Shown one piece after another: positions 53,086 through 61,502 of a stretch of 64,000 nucleotides of DNA. Origin of the DNA: Aneurinibacillus sp. Ricciae_BoGa-3 (GTDB lineage Bacteria; Bacillota; Bacilli; Aneurinibacillales; Aneurinibacillaceae); assembly GCF_028421645.1 (NCBI RefSeq), contig NZ_CP116887.1, positions 2,110,001 through 2,174,000 of the forward strand. Reading direction: 5' to 3'. Numbering within the stretch: position 1 is the stretch's first letter; the number at the start of each line of letters is the position of its first letter. The notes beneath the pieces were generated by a model, which was not told where the DNA came from, made no database searches, and was given only the letters and a program-made list of their open reading frames with translations. The translations under genes were made by a program, and so were the position numbers.

Positions 53086-54288
53086 ATGAGAAACACTTGG
53101 GAATTTTATTCCACAGAGCGTATTGTTTTTGGAAATGGGTCGATTAATCAACTTGATGCCATTCTTCAGCGCTTGAAAGCCAAAAATGTTTTCTTAGTAA
53201 CGGACCCCGGGATTAAAGGAGCAGGAATTGCTGACCGGGTGCAGGGTCTTCTGCGCGAGAGCGGGTACGAGGTAGTCGTGTATGACCAGGCAGTCCCTGA
53301 GCCGCCAATTCAAACAGCGCTTGATTGTTTTGAATTCGCCAAGAACAAGGCAGCTACGGATGCAATTATTGGCCTGGGCGGCGGCAGCAGCATTGACCTG
53401 GCTAAAGTAGTTGCACTTCTCATGGCCCACGGTGGACACCCATCGGATTACTTTGGCGAAAATAAAGTACCTGGACCAATCGCTCCGCTGGTCGCTATTC
53501 CAACCACGGCAGGCACTGGTTCGGAAGTCACATCTGTTGCTGTGCTAACAGATGTGGAGAACAACATTAAAATTGGGGTTTCAGACAACTATTTGCGCCC
53601 TGCTGTTGCCCTGCTAGATCCAGAATTAACATTAGGCCTGCCTCCTTATGTAACGGCTTGTACAGGGATCGATGCTTTAGCCCATGCAGTGGAAGCGTAT
53701 ACGGCAAAAGGTTCTAAGTTTATTCCCGCAGAAGGGCCCATCCTCTTCCAGGGATCTCTTCCAATTAGTGATGCGCTGGCCATGCAATCCATCGAATTGA
53801 TTGCGAACAACCTGACGTTGGCTGTCCAACAGGGCAGTAATCTTGAAGCACGTTCCAACATGCTGCTTGCCAGCTTGCTAGCGGGTCTGGCATTCTCAAA
53901 TGCGGGGACAGCTGCAGCCCATGCGCTTGCTTATCCAATCGGCGGGCTTGTTAAATCACCACATGGTGAAGTGACAGGGTTATTGCTGCCATATGTGATG
54001 GCTTATAACACAGCGGTGGAGCCGAGCAAGATGGCCAAAATCGCGCAGGCCTTTGGTGTGAAGCCAGACCACCGATCGGAAAAGGAACTGGCTTACGCAG
54101 CATCTGAGGCTGTGCTTCGTCTCTTAAAAGAAATCGGGCTCCCAACGAAATTATCTGAGATAGGCATTCAAGAGCGTCATATCCCAGACATCGCCAAAAA
54201 CGCTCTTCCAATTGAGCGCTTGATTCGTAACAATCCGCGCGTACCCACTCAGAAAACTTTTGAAGAATTGTTGCGCCAGGCTTTATAG
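53086..54288 (+). CDS. Iron-containing (group III) alcohol dehydrogenase
   Basis: 400 aa with NAD-binding GLGGGSSIDLAKVVALL, PTTAGTGSEVTSVAVLTD, and metal ligands in TGIDALAHAVEAYTA and NAGTAAAHALAYPIGG plus SPHGEVTGLLLPYVMAYN. A small insertion of about 18 residues (GSKFIPAEGPILFQGSLP) follows the HAVEAY motif. It starts 17 bp after the aldehyde dehydrogenase and is followed by a terminator, so it is the last gene of the operon. Confidence 0.92.
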   Translation: MRNTWEFYSTERIVFGNGSINQLDAILQRLKAKNVFLVTDPGIKGAGIADRVQGLLRESGYEVVVYDQAVPEPPIQTALDCFEFAKNKAATDAIIGLGGGSSIDLAKVVALLMAHGGHPSDYFGENKVPGPIAPLVAIPTTAGTGSEVTSVAVLTDVENNIKIGVSDNYLRPAVALLDPELTLGLPPYVTACTGIDALAHAVEAYTAKGSKFIPAEGPILFQGSLPISDALAMQSIELIANNLTLAVQQGSNLEARSNMLLASLLAGLAFSNAGTAAAHALAYPIGGLVKSPHGEVTGLLLPYVMAYNTAVEPSKMAKIAQAFGVKPDHRSEKELAYAASEAVLRLLKEIGLPTKLSEIGIQERHIPDIAKNALPIERLIRNNPRVPTQKTFEELLRQAL

Positions 54289-54298
54289 ATTAGCCTTA

Positions 54299-54340
54299 AA
54301 AAAAGGGAAAGGACGCTTTTGCGGTTCTTTCCCTTTTTTT
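54299..54340 (+). terminator. Terminator of the HisD/ALDH/ADH operon
   Basis: AAAAAGGGAAAG and CTTTCCCTTTTTTT pair across the GGACGCTTTTGCGGTT centre. Confidence 0.85.
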
Positions 54341-54461
54341 CGGCAGATTATTACAAATGGCTTAGTTGATGGTATTATGAGAGGTAGCATATTCATATGA
54401 GTGCATCCTAATCTTAGGTAACGAACACAATATGGGCCAACCAATGGAAGGGTAAAGTGAT

Positions 54462-55292
54462 ATGAAAAGATTAGCTAAAACCGTTATCTCTCTCCTCCCA
54501 CAAAATCAGATATCCGCATTAGCAGGAAGAATAACCCGATCTCCGTTCAGCAAACGGTTTATCAGGCTTTATGTACAGAAATATGGGATAGACACATCGG
54601 ATATCGAAAAACCGGTGGAATTGTATAAAAACCTCAATGAGTTCTTCACAAGGAAGCTTGTTAGGGATGCCCGCCCTGTTGATCTCGATCCCAACAGCAT
54701 TGTAAGCCCAGTAGATGGGACGGTTTCTCAGTTGGGAAAAGTTAAAGACGGTTCGATTATCCAAGCGAAAGGTGTTTATTATACAGTCGAGCAACTGCTA
54801 GGAAAAGAAAAAGCGCATTGCTTCCAAAATGGAACGTTTATCACGATTTATCTTAGCCCCAGGGATTACCACCGCATTCACATGCCGGTTTCGGGTAAAA
54901 TCACATCTTATCACTACATCCCTGGCCGGCTTTATCCGGTAAATGAGATAGGCGTTCATCACGTACCGGGGCTTTTTACAAAGAATGAACGGCTAACTTC
55001 TTATATAACGACGGACTTCGGACAGGTCGCGTTAGTAAAGGTCGGCGCATTCATTGTAGGCAGTGTTCAACTTTCGTATGAGCATAGCGTACACCACCAA
55101 CATCGTGGAAATGAATTAATTCGTTCGTTGGATAAGCATTTGGAGTACAAAAAAGGTGAGGAAATAGGATTTTTCGAGTTTGGCTCTACCGTTATTTTGT
55201 TGTTCGAGGAATCGATAGCAACAATCCGGCAGGGATTAGTGGAAGGATCCACCATTAAAATGGGGGAGAAGATCGGAGAATTCCTCGTATGA
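54462..55292 (+). CDS. psd: Phosphatidylserine decarboxylase proenzyme
   Basis: 276-aa membrane enzyme making phosphatidylethanolamine. Conserved FTRKLVRDARPVD, SPVDGTVSQLG, YLSPRDYHRIHMPVSG with its HxxH, VHHVPGLFTKNER, and the self-cleavage site GST in FFEFGSTVILLFE, whose Ser becomes the pyruvoyl group. Length and motifs match the Bacillus type. ATG 54462 follows GGAAGGGTAAAG. Stands alone here, without pssA next to it. Confidence 0.94.
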   Translation: MKRLAKTVISLLPQNQISALAGRITRSPFSKRFIRLYVQKYGIDTSDIEKPVELYKNLNEFFTRKLVRDARPVDLDPNSIVSPVDGTVSQLGKVKDGSIIQAKGVYYTVEQLLGKEKAHCFQNGTFITIYLSPRDYHRIHMPVSGKITSYHYIPGRLYPVNEIGVHHVPGLFTKNERLTSYITTDFGQVALVKVGAFIVGSVQLSYEHSVHHQHRGNELIRSLDKHLEYKKGEEIGFFEFGSTVILLFEESIATIRQGLVEGSTIKMGEKIGEFLV

Positions 55293-55305
55293 CATAAATG
55301 CAGCA

Positions 55306-55336
55306 ACCCCCCTTGTCTGAAGGGGGGGGATTATTT
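55306..55336. terminator. Terminator between psd and HtrA-like gene
   Basis: ACCCCCCTT and AAGGGGGG pair over TGTCTG, followed by ATTATTTTT. Confidence 0.8.
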
Positions 55337-56491
55337 TTACAATTTTGTTGCGGTACCTTTAATGATTTTTAACTTGCCATTTTCCATTGCTACCGTGTAC
55401 AAAAGTTTGTAAGAACTCAATTTACCATCGGTACCGTTTGATTCCTGGGCTTCTATAATACCCTCAATTTCAGCAGATGATGGAGTTGAAGATAAAACGG
55501 ACACATGGTTAAGTGTGACGTTTTTGGTCTCAATGTATCCCTGGCGGAAGGTCTCATACGACTGTTTATTCCTCCAATCGCTGCCTAATAAGGAATAGGC
55601 CGTTACGTAGTCTCCGGAATTCAAATTCTCATAGAAATATTGAATTAAGTAGGTCGCATCCTGTGAAAGTGAATCCGCCGTATATGTATCTGATAGCTGT
55701 TGGTCGCTTGTGCTGGTTGATTTTGCGGATAGCTGGTCATCTGGATGGTCACTCCAGCCTTGTATCATCGATATGACTTGAGATAATGGAATACTAAACC
55801 CGATGTTTCCATCATTGCCGCCAGCGGAGTTAATTCCGATTACTTCACCAGTACTTTGGGAGACCAAAGGGCCGCCGCTATTTCCAGGTGCAATGGGGGC
55901 TGAAATTTGGTACACATTTGTATACTTTGTATCACCGATCGTAAAGTCCCGGTTAAGGCCGCTTATTATACCGGTAGTCACGGTATTATCCAAACCATGT
56001 GGACTGCCAAAAGCGATTACAGGATCCCCAAGTTCCGTATTTTTCGTATTGGATATCATCATTGGCTCTTTTCCGGCTAAGGCGGAGATTCTTATCAGAG
56101 CAACATCCTTATCCGTACTCATTCCAATAACTTTTCCAGAATATACGCTCGTATCCGACGTTTTCACACGTATAGTAGAAGCATTTGCTACCACATGCGC
56201 ATTGGTAATTACATCTCCAATATTATTATAGATAAATCCTGAACCCTGGCCGACTCCATCCGGCATTTCGACCTGGATAGAAACAACCTTTTTTTGATTC
56301 AAATTAATGATTTGTTTAAGATCTAAAGCGTTTTTATTTGAGGTTGCCTTGGGCGGCTGTCCCAGCGTTGACTTTGCTTCTACCGCAGGATTAGTAACAT
56401 GTAGATTTGTATAATAAAAGGCAAAACCGCCGGCAGATAAAATGATAAATGAAGACGCGATAGACAATACCTTGTGCATAACTGGCTTCAT
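55337..56491 (-). CDS. HtrA-like membrane-anchored serine protease with NTF2-like tail
   Basis: 384 aa. An N-terminal hydrophobic anchor (LSIASSFIILSAGGFAFYY) is followed by a trypsin-fold domain with the complete triad: His in TNAHVV, Asp in KDVALIRI and Ser in APGNSGGPLV. No PDZ domain is present. The last 105 residues (TYLIQYFYENLNSGDYVTAYSLL onward) look like an NTF2/SnoaL-like domain. ATG 56491 has AGAAGGAGAAATT before it. It lies downstream of the zinc-ribbon/FxLYD gene, probably in one operon for envelope quality control. Confidence 0.88.
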   Translation of the reverse strand: MKPVMHKVLSIASSFIILSAGGFAFYYTNLHVTNPAVEAKSTLGQPPKATSNKNALDLKQIINLNQKKVVSIQVEMPDGVGQGSGFIYNNIGDVITNAHVVANASTIRVKTSDTSVYSGKVIGMSTDKDVALIRISALAGKEPMMISNTKNTELGDPVIAFGSPHGLDNTVTTGIISGLNRDFTIGDTKYTNVYQISAPIAPGNSGGPLVSQSTGEVIGINSAGGNDGNIGFSIPLSQVISMIQGWSDHPDDQLSAKSTSTSDQQLSDTYTADSLSQDATYLIQYFYENLNSGDYVTAYSLLGSDWRNKQSYETFRQGYIETKNVTLNHVSVLSSTPSSAEIEGIIEAQESNGTDGKLSSYKLLYTVAMENGKLKIIKGTATKL

Positions 56492-56511
56492 AAACAAATT
56501 TCTCCTTCTAA

Positions 56512-57694
56512 TTAATTTAGGCTCCACGCCACGCGCGAAATTTTAGCTGTTTTCATAGTGGGATCAAAATATTCTGTGGCATCAAAGTTTCCTGTCTCTC
56601 CAACATTCAGGTAATAGGGATAAACATAAGTAGAGTTTTGTGATACTGTATTGCCTTGATCATCCAGTATTTGATAAGTGACGATGATGGATGAGATGGG
56701 GCGGGTTGCTTTGTTTACAACATCTCCTCGAATCTCAAAGTCGCCGACATTATTAACCCCATAACTTATCTTCGATACTTGAACAGCCTGCGTTCGGTTT
56801 TTTATATCTTCAAGTGTTGCAGCTTCTGCCGCTTGTTCCATGCTTCGTTGTTCAGCCTGCTCAAAGTTTTTACGCTGGGATGATATCGTCTGTTGAAATG
56901 AAACGAGTTTTCTATTTTGCTCGTCATATTTGAGCGCTTCTTTAATCGTACTGTCTGCTTTATCAAAGTCTTTATCTTTCAGTGCTTTGGCTGCAGTCGA
57001 ATAAGCAACGTCTGACATTTTTTGTGTAATCGAGTCTTTGGCTTTTGTTGCTTCAATTCCTTTAAAAGCATCTAACTTTGTCAGCAGGGGTGCTAAATCA
57101 GTCATCGTGTTTTTGTTAACCATTTCGCTTTTAATTTGGGAGACAGTGGCGGCTTCCTCTTGATTTTGTGTTTTCTTTAAAAGCATCGTATATAAAGGGC
57201 CAGAACGTGTTTGGAGCATATCTTTTGCCTGTTCGATAGCGGTAATGGCCTCGGGATACTTATGGTTGGCTGTAAGGGACTGAGCCGAATTGACCTTGCT
57301 TTCGATGGCAGAGGCATCGTCCAGTAGTTGTTTATCTTGTTTTAATACTGCCAGGGTTGGCCTCATAGCTAATGATTGGCTGATTAATTGTTTCGCAGTC
57401 TTAATATTTCCTTCAAGGGCCATGCTTTCAGCATTTTGCCGAAGTTTAAACACTCGGTTATTGATGTAGCTTTGATAGCCATAATCCGCTAATAAACCCG
57501 CTGCGACAATTACAGCGGAAGCTGCCGGGATGAGCCAAATTTTCTTTGAGACGGCAGGGGCCCGCATCTCACTTGGCGCGCTTTGTTCAGCGTTCTGGAT
57601 TTGTTCTTGCTGGCTATGTATCACTTCGGTACCACATTGCATACAGAACTAGCTGTTTGTTGCCAGTTGATGTCCACATTTAATACAAAACATA
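56512..57694 (-). pseudogene. Zinc-ribbon / membrane / FxLYD protein with frameshift in the zinc ribbon
   Basis: From ATG 57694 the frame reads MFCIKCGHQLANKQLV and then shifts; the remaining 376 codons continue in another frame from ATG 57642 (MQCGTEVIHSQQ). Removing one T at 57647-57648 joins them as CGHQLANKQLVCMQCG, exactly the spacing of a double-CxxC zinc ribbon. The downstream part has a membrane helix (IWLIPAASAVIVAAGLLADYGY), a helical TPR-like region and a C-terminal FxLYD domain. Either this is a disabling insertion, a sequence error, or the protein is now made from ATG 57642 without the ribbon. Confidence 0.75.
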
Positions 57695-57983
57695 GTTTCC
57701 CCCTAGTAATATCTATGTGTAATTTTCTCTTCTAAAATTATACCAAATTACTCAATGATTTAAAGAATAAACTAGGATAATAGTTATAATAAACATTACC
57801 GTTAGCAGGTCAAATAGAATGCGACATAGGTGGCTTCCAGAGTGAAGCACAGCCGAATGATAAGCACATTTGATTGTGTGCGGCAAAATTGGCTCATAGA
57901 TTTTATGTAAAATTGCGGTTATACTAGGGAGAGCCATTGATTTGCAATGGCGAATACTCTGACGATGACTTGGAGGCAAAGTA

Positions 57984-58435
57984 ATGGAGCATGTTACACA
58001 ACCGAAACATCCAGACCCGCGTCGTATGCGGCGCGCGACAAAAGAGGTTACAGATCGAAGCAAGATTGAAGCGTTTTTAGATCAGTCCCATGTCGGTTAT
58101 CTGGGACTAGTGGATGATGAAGGGACCTATGTCGTTCCGCTTCGTTTATGAGCGTGATGGTTTTCGGTAAGGTCCATAAGGTGATCGACCTACAAGAGGC
58201 TACAGGTGCTTTGCAGGCTATGCTGGATAAATATGTCCCTGGCTACTTTTCTTCTGCTTTAGCACAAGGTCATGTGGAGAAATACCGTTCAGGCATGGGC
58301 AGCCCCGTTTGCGTTTATTGTATTCAACCGGAAAGGGTAACGGCGAAAGAGGATAAAGGAGTAAAGGATATGATGTACTACGCAGGCAGAAGGCAAGAAG
58401 ATGATATCAGGAAGGCCAGAGCAAAGGAAGGATGA
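57984..58435 (+). pseudogene. Flavin/pyridoxamine-5'-phosphate oxidase-like protein, internally deleted and frameshifted
   Basis: The N-terminal part (KEVTDRSKIEAFLDQSHVGYLGLVDDEGTYVVPL) stops at TGA 58149. The C-terminal part restarts in another frame at 58148 (MSVMVFGKVHKVID, AALQAMLDKYVPGYF-like region, VEKYRSGMGSPVCVYCIQPERVTAK). The roughly 50-residue middle that should hold flavin-binding strands is lost. A good ribosome site (TTGGAGGCAAAG) still precedes ATG 57984. Clear broken gene of the PPOX/flavin-nucleotide-binding family. Confidence 0.78.
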
Positions 58436-58477
58436 TACTTTATCCATTAGCATAAGTTTTTTTCTTAGTAGAAATCC

Positions 58478-58795
58478 TTATTCCAGGGCAAATCTCCATA
58501 TCGCGATGACGCCAACCCCTGTAAGCAAGGCAAGGAAAATTTGTTTCTTCCATAAGCCCATAATCAGTGAACACATGCCGGCGATTGCATAATCCGGATT
58601 CCATGAATTATTGAAAGTACGAAATACAATATGGGGAATGGTAAGCGAGGTAAATACCCCCACAGGTACCATCTTTAGGCCCCGTTCAACCCAGCTGGGC
58701 AGGCTTTTACGTGCGCTAATCAGCAGCATGGGAAACCTAGTAAGGTATGTAATAATAGCCATCAAAATAATAACGATCAAGATTCTATCGTTCAT
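58478..58795 (-). CDS. azlD: AzlD branched-chain amino acid exporter small subunit
   Basis: 105 aa with four membrane helices; TYLTRFPMLLISARKSLPSWVERGLKMVPVGVFTSLTIPHI is the family signature. Overlaps azlC by 11 bp. With AzlC it forms a transporter for branched-chain amino acids or their analogues. ATG 58795 is preferred over 58822. Confidence 0.9.
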   Translation of the reverse strand: MNDRILIVIILMAIITYLTRFPMLLISARKSLPSWVERGLKMVPVGVFTSLTIPHIVFRTFNNSWNPDYAIAGMCSLIMGLWKKQIFLALLTGVGVIAIWRFALE

Positions 58796-59501
58796 GAAAC
58801 AGCACCCCCAGTACGATTGCACAAGCAGTTCCTAGAATAACGGAAAGGGAAGGACCGTTTAACGCGTATCCAAGGCATGCAGCCACAGCACTGCCAACAG
58901 CAACCTTAATATAGAAAGATGATTTTAGATTTACTGCAAGAAAACCGAGAAATGTAGCGGTATAAGCGAAGTCGAGGCCGTATCTTTCAGGATGGCTGAT
59001 GAAAGTGCCGAAAATGGCGCCAACAAAAGTGCTTCCAATCCATATTCCGCTATCTAACAGGCCTGCTCCGAAAAAATAGGTAAGGCTTGTTTTTTTGCCT
59101 TCCTCTAAATATTTCGATTTTAAAGCATACGTCTCGTCGTTTAACAATAAAGCTACGCTCATTAATTTCCATGTAGGTATGGTTCGAAAAGCAGTTCCAA
59201 GCGAAAGCCCATACAGTATATGCCGGGCGTTGAGAAGAAAAGTAGAAAGTAAAACAGGAACACCAAAAATCCCCTGGGAAAACAAACCCAACGCTGCAAA
59301 CTGTGATGATCCGGCATTTACCAAAATCGAAAATAAAACAGTTTCAGTAACGCTCAGTCCCGCTTGGCGGGCCAGTAACCCAAAGACCAAAGCGTCGAGA
59401 ATGCCAGACATAGCGATCGGCAGCATTCCCCGGGCACCGTTTATAAACTCATATTTTTTATTTGAAAGGTCTGAAATAGTAAGAACTTCTTTACGGGCCA
59501 A
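58785..59501 (-). CDS. azlC: AzlC branched-chain amino acid exporter large subunit
   Basis: 238 aa with about seven helices; FINGARGMLPIAMSGILDALVFGLLARQAGLS and VNAGSSQFAALGLFSQG are typical, as is LNARHILYGLSLG. TTG 59501 follows GAGGAGAAAACAA. First gene of the azlCD pair. Confidence 0.92.
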   Translation of the reverse strand: MARKEVLTISDLSNKKYEFINGARGMLPIAMSGILDALVFGLLARQAGLSVTETVLFSILVNAGSSQFAALGLFSQGIFGVPVLLSTFLLNARHILYGLSLGTAFRTIPTWKLMSVALLLNDETYALKSKYLEEGKKTSLTYFFGAGLLDSGIWIGSTFVGAIFGTFISHPERYGLDFAYTATFLGFLAVNLKSSFYIKVAVGSAVAACLGYALNGPSLSVILGTACAIVLGVLFHER

Positions 59502-59683
59502 TTGTTTTCTCCTCTAAAATGATATAGCGATTATTAAAGAATAAACTTATTACATTATATACCACAATAGTAGAAAGGATGGGTCTTAATTTTTATGTGC
59601 TATATTCGTCAATCCAATATTTTACCCAGAGTCTTAAATTGCGTAAGAAATGTCCGGTATAGTCCAAAAACTTGATCAGCTAG

Positions 59684-60244
59684 CTATGCTTCCTGTAAAT
59701 ACCTGCTAAAAATCTGGTCCTTTGACATCACCAGAAACTTGGGGACAAATTTATCCTTTTTCCAAGCTTCTTTCATATGGTTTGAACTGCTTAAGATGAA
59801 CAGGGGTTTCATATAAAGCTGTCTCATTTTTTGATAATACAAATTGGGGATGTCCTTTACCTCGAATCCGAGATGTTCAACTCCCCGCGACAATACGGTT
59901 ACACCAAGAATACCTTTAATGCTGTCTGATTTCGGATGTTTAGCGATAAAATCCGCCAATCCGGGCAGGGAGGATTCAACACGTTGATAAATATATAAGG
60001 CTCGTTTTATTCCGCTTTTTATATGGGCGATTTCACTCATAAGCAAACAGTTGTGCAAATGTATTTTTACCATAAGATCGTTGGCCTGGACCCAATTTCC
60101 GTTGGCAAGAGAGATTTTTCGTCCACGGTAAGTAATAAGTTTAACGCGAAAGATGTTTTTGTTTTCCCGATTCACATAATGTAACCGAGAACAAGAAAAA
60201 TAGAACCGATCCAGCAGCATCCAGATTTTCAACCACTTCTTCAT
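59684..60244 (-). CDS. YkoP-like protein
   Basis: 186 aa soluble protein starting KKWLKIWMLLDRFYFSCSRLHYVNRENKNIFRVKL, resembling B. subtilis YkoP and the C-terminal domain of some polysaccharide deacetylases. Conserved LANGNWVQANDLMVKIHLHN, GVTVLSRGVEHLGFEV and KPLFILSSS are visible. Function unknown. The ribosome site AAAGGAGATAAATAAG precedes ATG 60244. Confidence 0.78.
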   Translation of the reverse strand: MKKWLKIWMLLDRFYFSCSRLHYVNRENKNIFRVKLITYRGRKISLANGNWVQANDLMVKIHLHNCLLMSEIAHIKSGIKRALYIYQRVESSLPGLADFIAKHPKSDSIKGILGVTVLSRGVEHLGFEVKDIPNLYYQKMRQLYMKPLFILSSSNHMKEAWKKDKFVPKFLVMSKDQIFSRYLQEA

Positions 60245-60604
60245 CTTATTTATCTCCTTTATCGGATAAGAACCTGTAAGTTTTTGATTTTTTATCTACA
60301 CGAATACAACCCGTGTTGACGGTCTCGTCACGGTGCTTCCTTTGCCAAGTACAATACGCATTGTAATTATTAGTGTGTAGCCCTTGATATAAGTATGCGC
60401 TGGTTTTCTTCGCTTATATATGCCGGTAGATCAATAAATGTGACAAACTAAGCCGCGAGTATGATGGATCCAAGGAACCATCATACTCGCGGCCTGCTTA
60501 TTTTTGAATTTAATTCGAAATAAATAATATTCAGTGTGATATTATATAGTAATATACTATCCACAAAATATAATAAATTTACTCTAAATTCGGACGGTGA
60601 TGAA
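60245..60604. other. 360-bp intergenic region with orphan hairpin
   Basis: Holds the 16-bp hairpin listed next; a weak promoter-like TTGCCA-N16-TAATTA near 60342 could produce a short RNA ending there. No coding frame is convincing. Confidence 0.45.
60452..60506 (+). terminator. Orphan terminator-like hairpin
   Basis: GCCGCGAGTATGATGG (60452-60467) and its exact complement (60478-60493) form a 16-bp stem with a 10-nt loop, followed by CTGCTTATTTTTG. No plus-strand gene precedes it within 2 kb. Confidence 0.65.
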
Positions 60605-61228
60605 ATGCGGTATGTGAAGTTGTTTTTCGCCATTTTGTCTTTTGCAGTGGGAAATCTGCTTTTTGCTGTTCCTAATCATATTATGAACGGCGGAATGACG
60701 GGTTTAAGCTTAATGGTTTACTATCTTTTTCATAACAATATTGGTTTAAATCTTTTTTTGTTTAACCTGCCTTTATTCATCTTAGCGTTTATCTACTACC
60801 GGCCTCTTTTTTATAATTCTGTCATAAGTATGACGGTGCTTTCTGTGTTAGTTGGAATTCTACAGAATTATTTAATTCCGTTTGGAATCCACAATATTTG
60901 GGTCGGCAGTGTTGTCGGAGGACTATGGATGGGCATTTCCTTAGGAATTCTTGCTAAAATGAACGCCAGTTTAGGGGGCGGTTCCTTACTCGGTAAAATG
61001 ATTAACCTGCGATACGGATACTCACTAAGCACATCCATTTTCCTGGTAGACGCCTCTGTGTACCCTTTAAGCTTCTTTTTAATTGGCGGCAAGGAAACAC
61101 TTTTTTCATTAATCCTGACCGCTGCAAGTGCCTTTGGTGTTTATCTCTTTGGGAGAGTGGGCCGTCCGAGTTCTGCTGTCACCGAAACTAGTAATGAGTT
61201 TGCTCACCCGTTAATGAAAAAGGGGTAG
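60605..61228 (+). CDS. YitT-type membrane protein lacking DUF2179
   Basis: 207 aa, about five helices, with GNLLFAVPNHIMNGGMTGLSLMVYYLFHN and LAKMNASLGGGSLLGKMINLRYG matching the membrane half of YitT. The cytoplasmic DUF2179 domain, present in the copy at 36,186, is absent. ATG 60605 follows GGACGGTGATGAA. Function unknown. Confidence 0.82.
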   Translation: MRYVKLFFAILSFAVGNLLFAVPNHIMNGGMTGLSLMVYYLFHNNIGLNLFLFNLPLFILAFIYYRPLFYNSVISMTVLSVLVGILQNYLIPFGIHNIWVGSVVGGLWMGISLGILAKMNASLGGGSLLGKMINLRYGYSLSTSIFLVDASVYPLSFFLIGGKETLFSLILTAASAFGVYLFGRVGRPSSAVTETSNEFAHPLMKKG

Positions 61229-61303
61229 AGCGGCTCATTTTTACCTATAGTCTCATACGATGTAACACAAATAGGGAGAATGGTAGATTTCTATTAAAGT
61301 TAT

Positions 61304-61332
61304 TTGACAATTATTATTTTTGGTGATATTTT
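61304..61332 (+). promoter_or_regulatory. SigA promoter of MFS gene
   Basis: TTGACA (61304-61309), 17 bp, TATTTT (61327-61332). Confidence 0.6.
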
Positions 61333-61430
61333 AAATAATATATTATCGATAATCAATATTACGGATTAGGAGGAAGTTAAAATTTAAAGCCAGGTAAGGA
61401 TTGCATAACATAACAGTTTTTGTTTAAGTT

Positions 61431-61444
61431 TGTAAGCGCTTTTA
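61431..61444 (+). promoter_or_regulatory. cre (CcpA) site
   Basis: TGTAAGCGCTTTTA, one mismatch from TGWAANCGNTNWCA, between promoter and MFS start. Confidence 0.65.
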
Positions 61445-61502
61445 AAAAACGAGTACCGATTACGATTGTTTTGCAATTCAAGAATGTAAAAGAGGTGGAA
61501 GA

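Noticed and set aside
57643..57694. Nonsense (TAG) mutation in the zinc-ribbon gene
   Set aside because: Careful codon counting from ATG 57694 shows a one-base frameshift; TAG at 57649-57651 is only in the frame of the second part.
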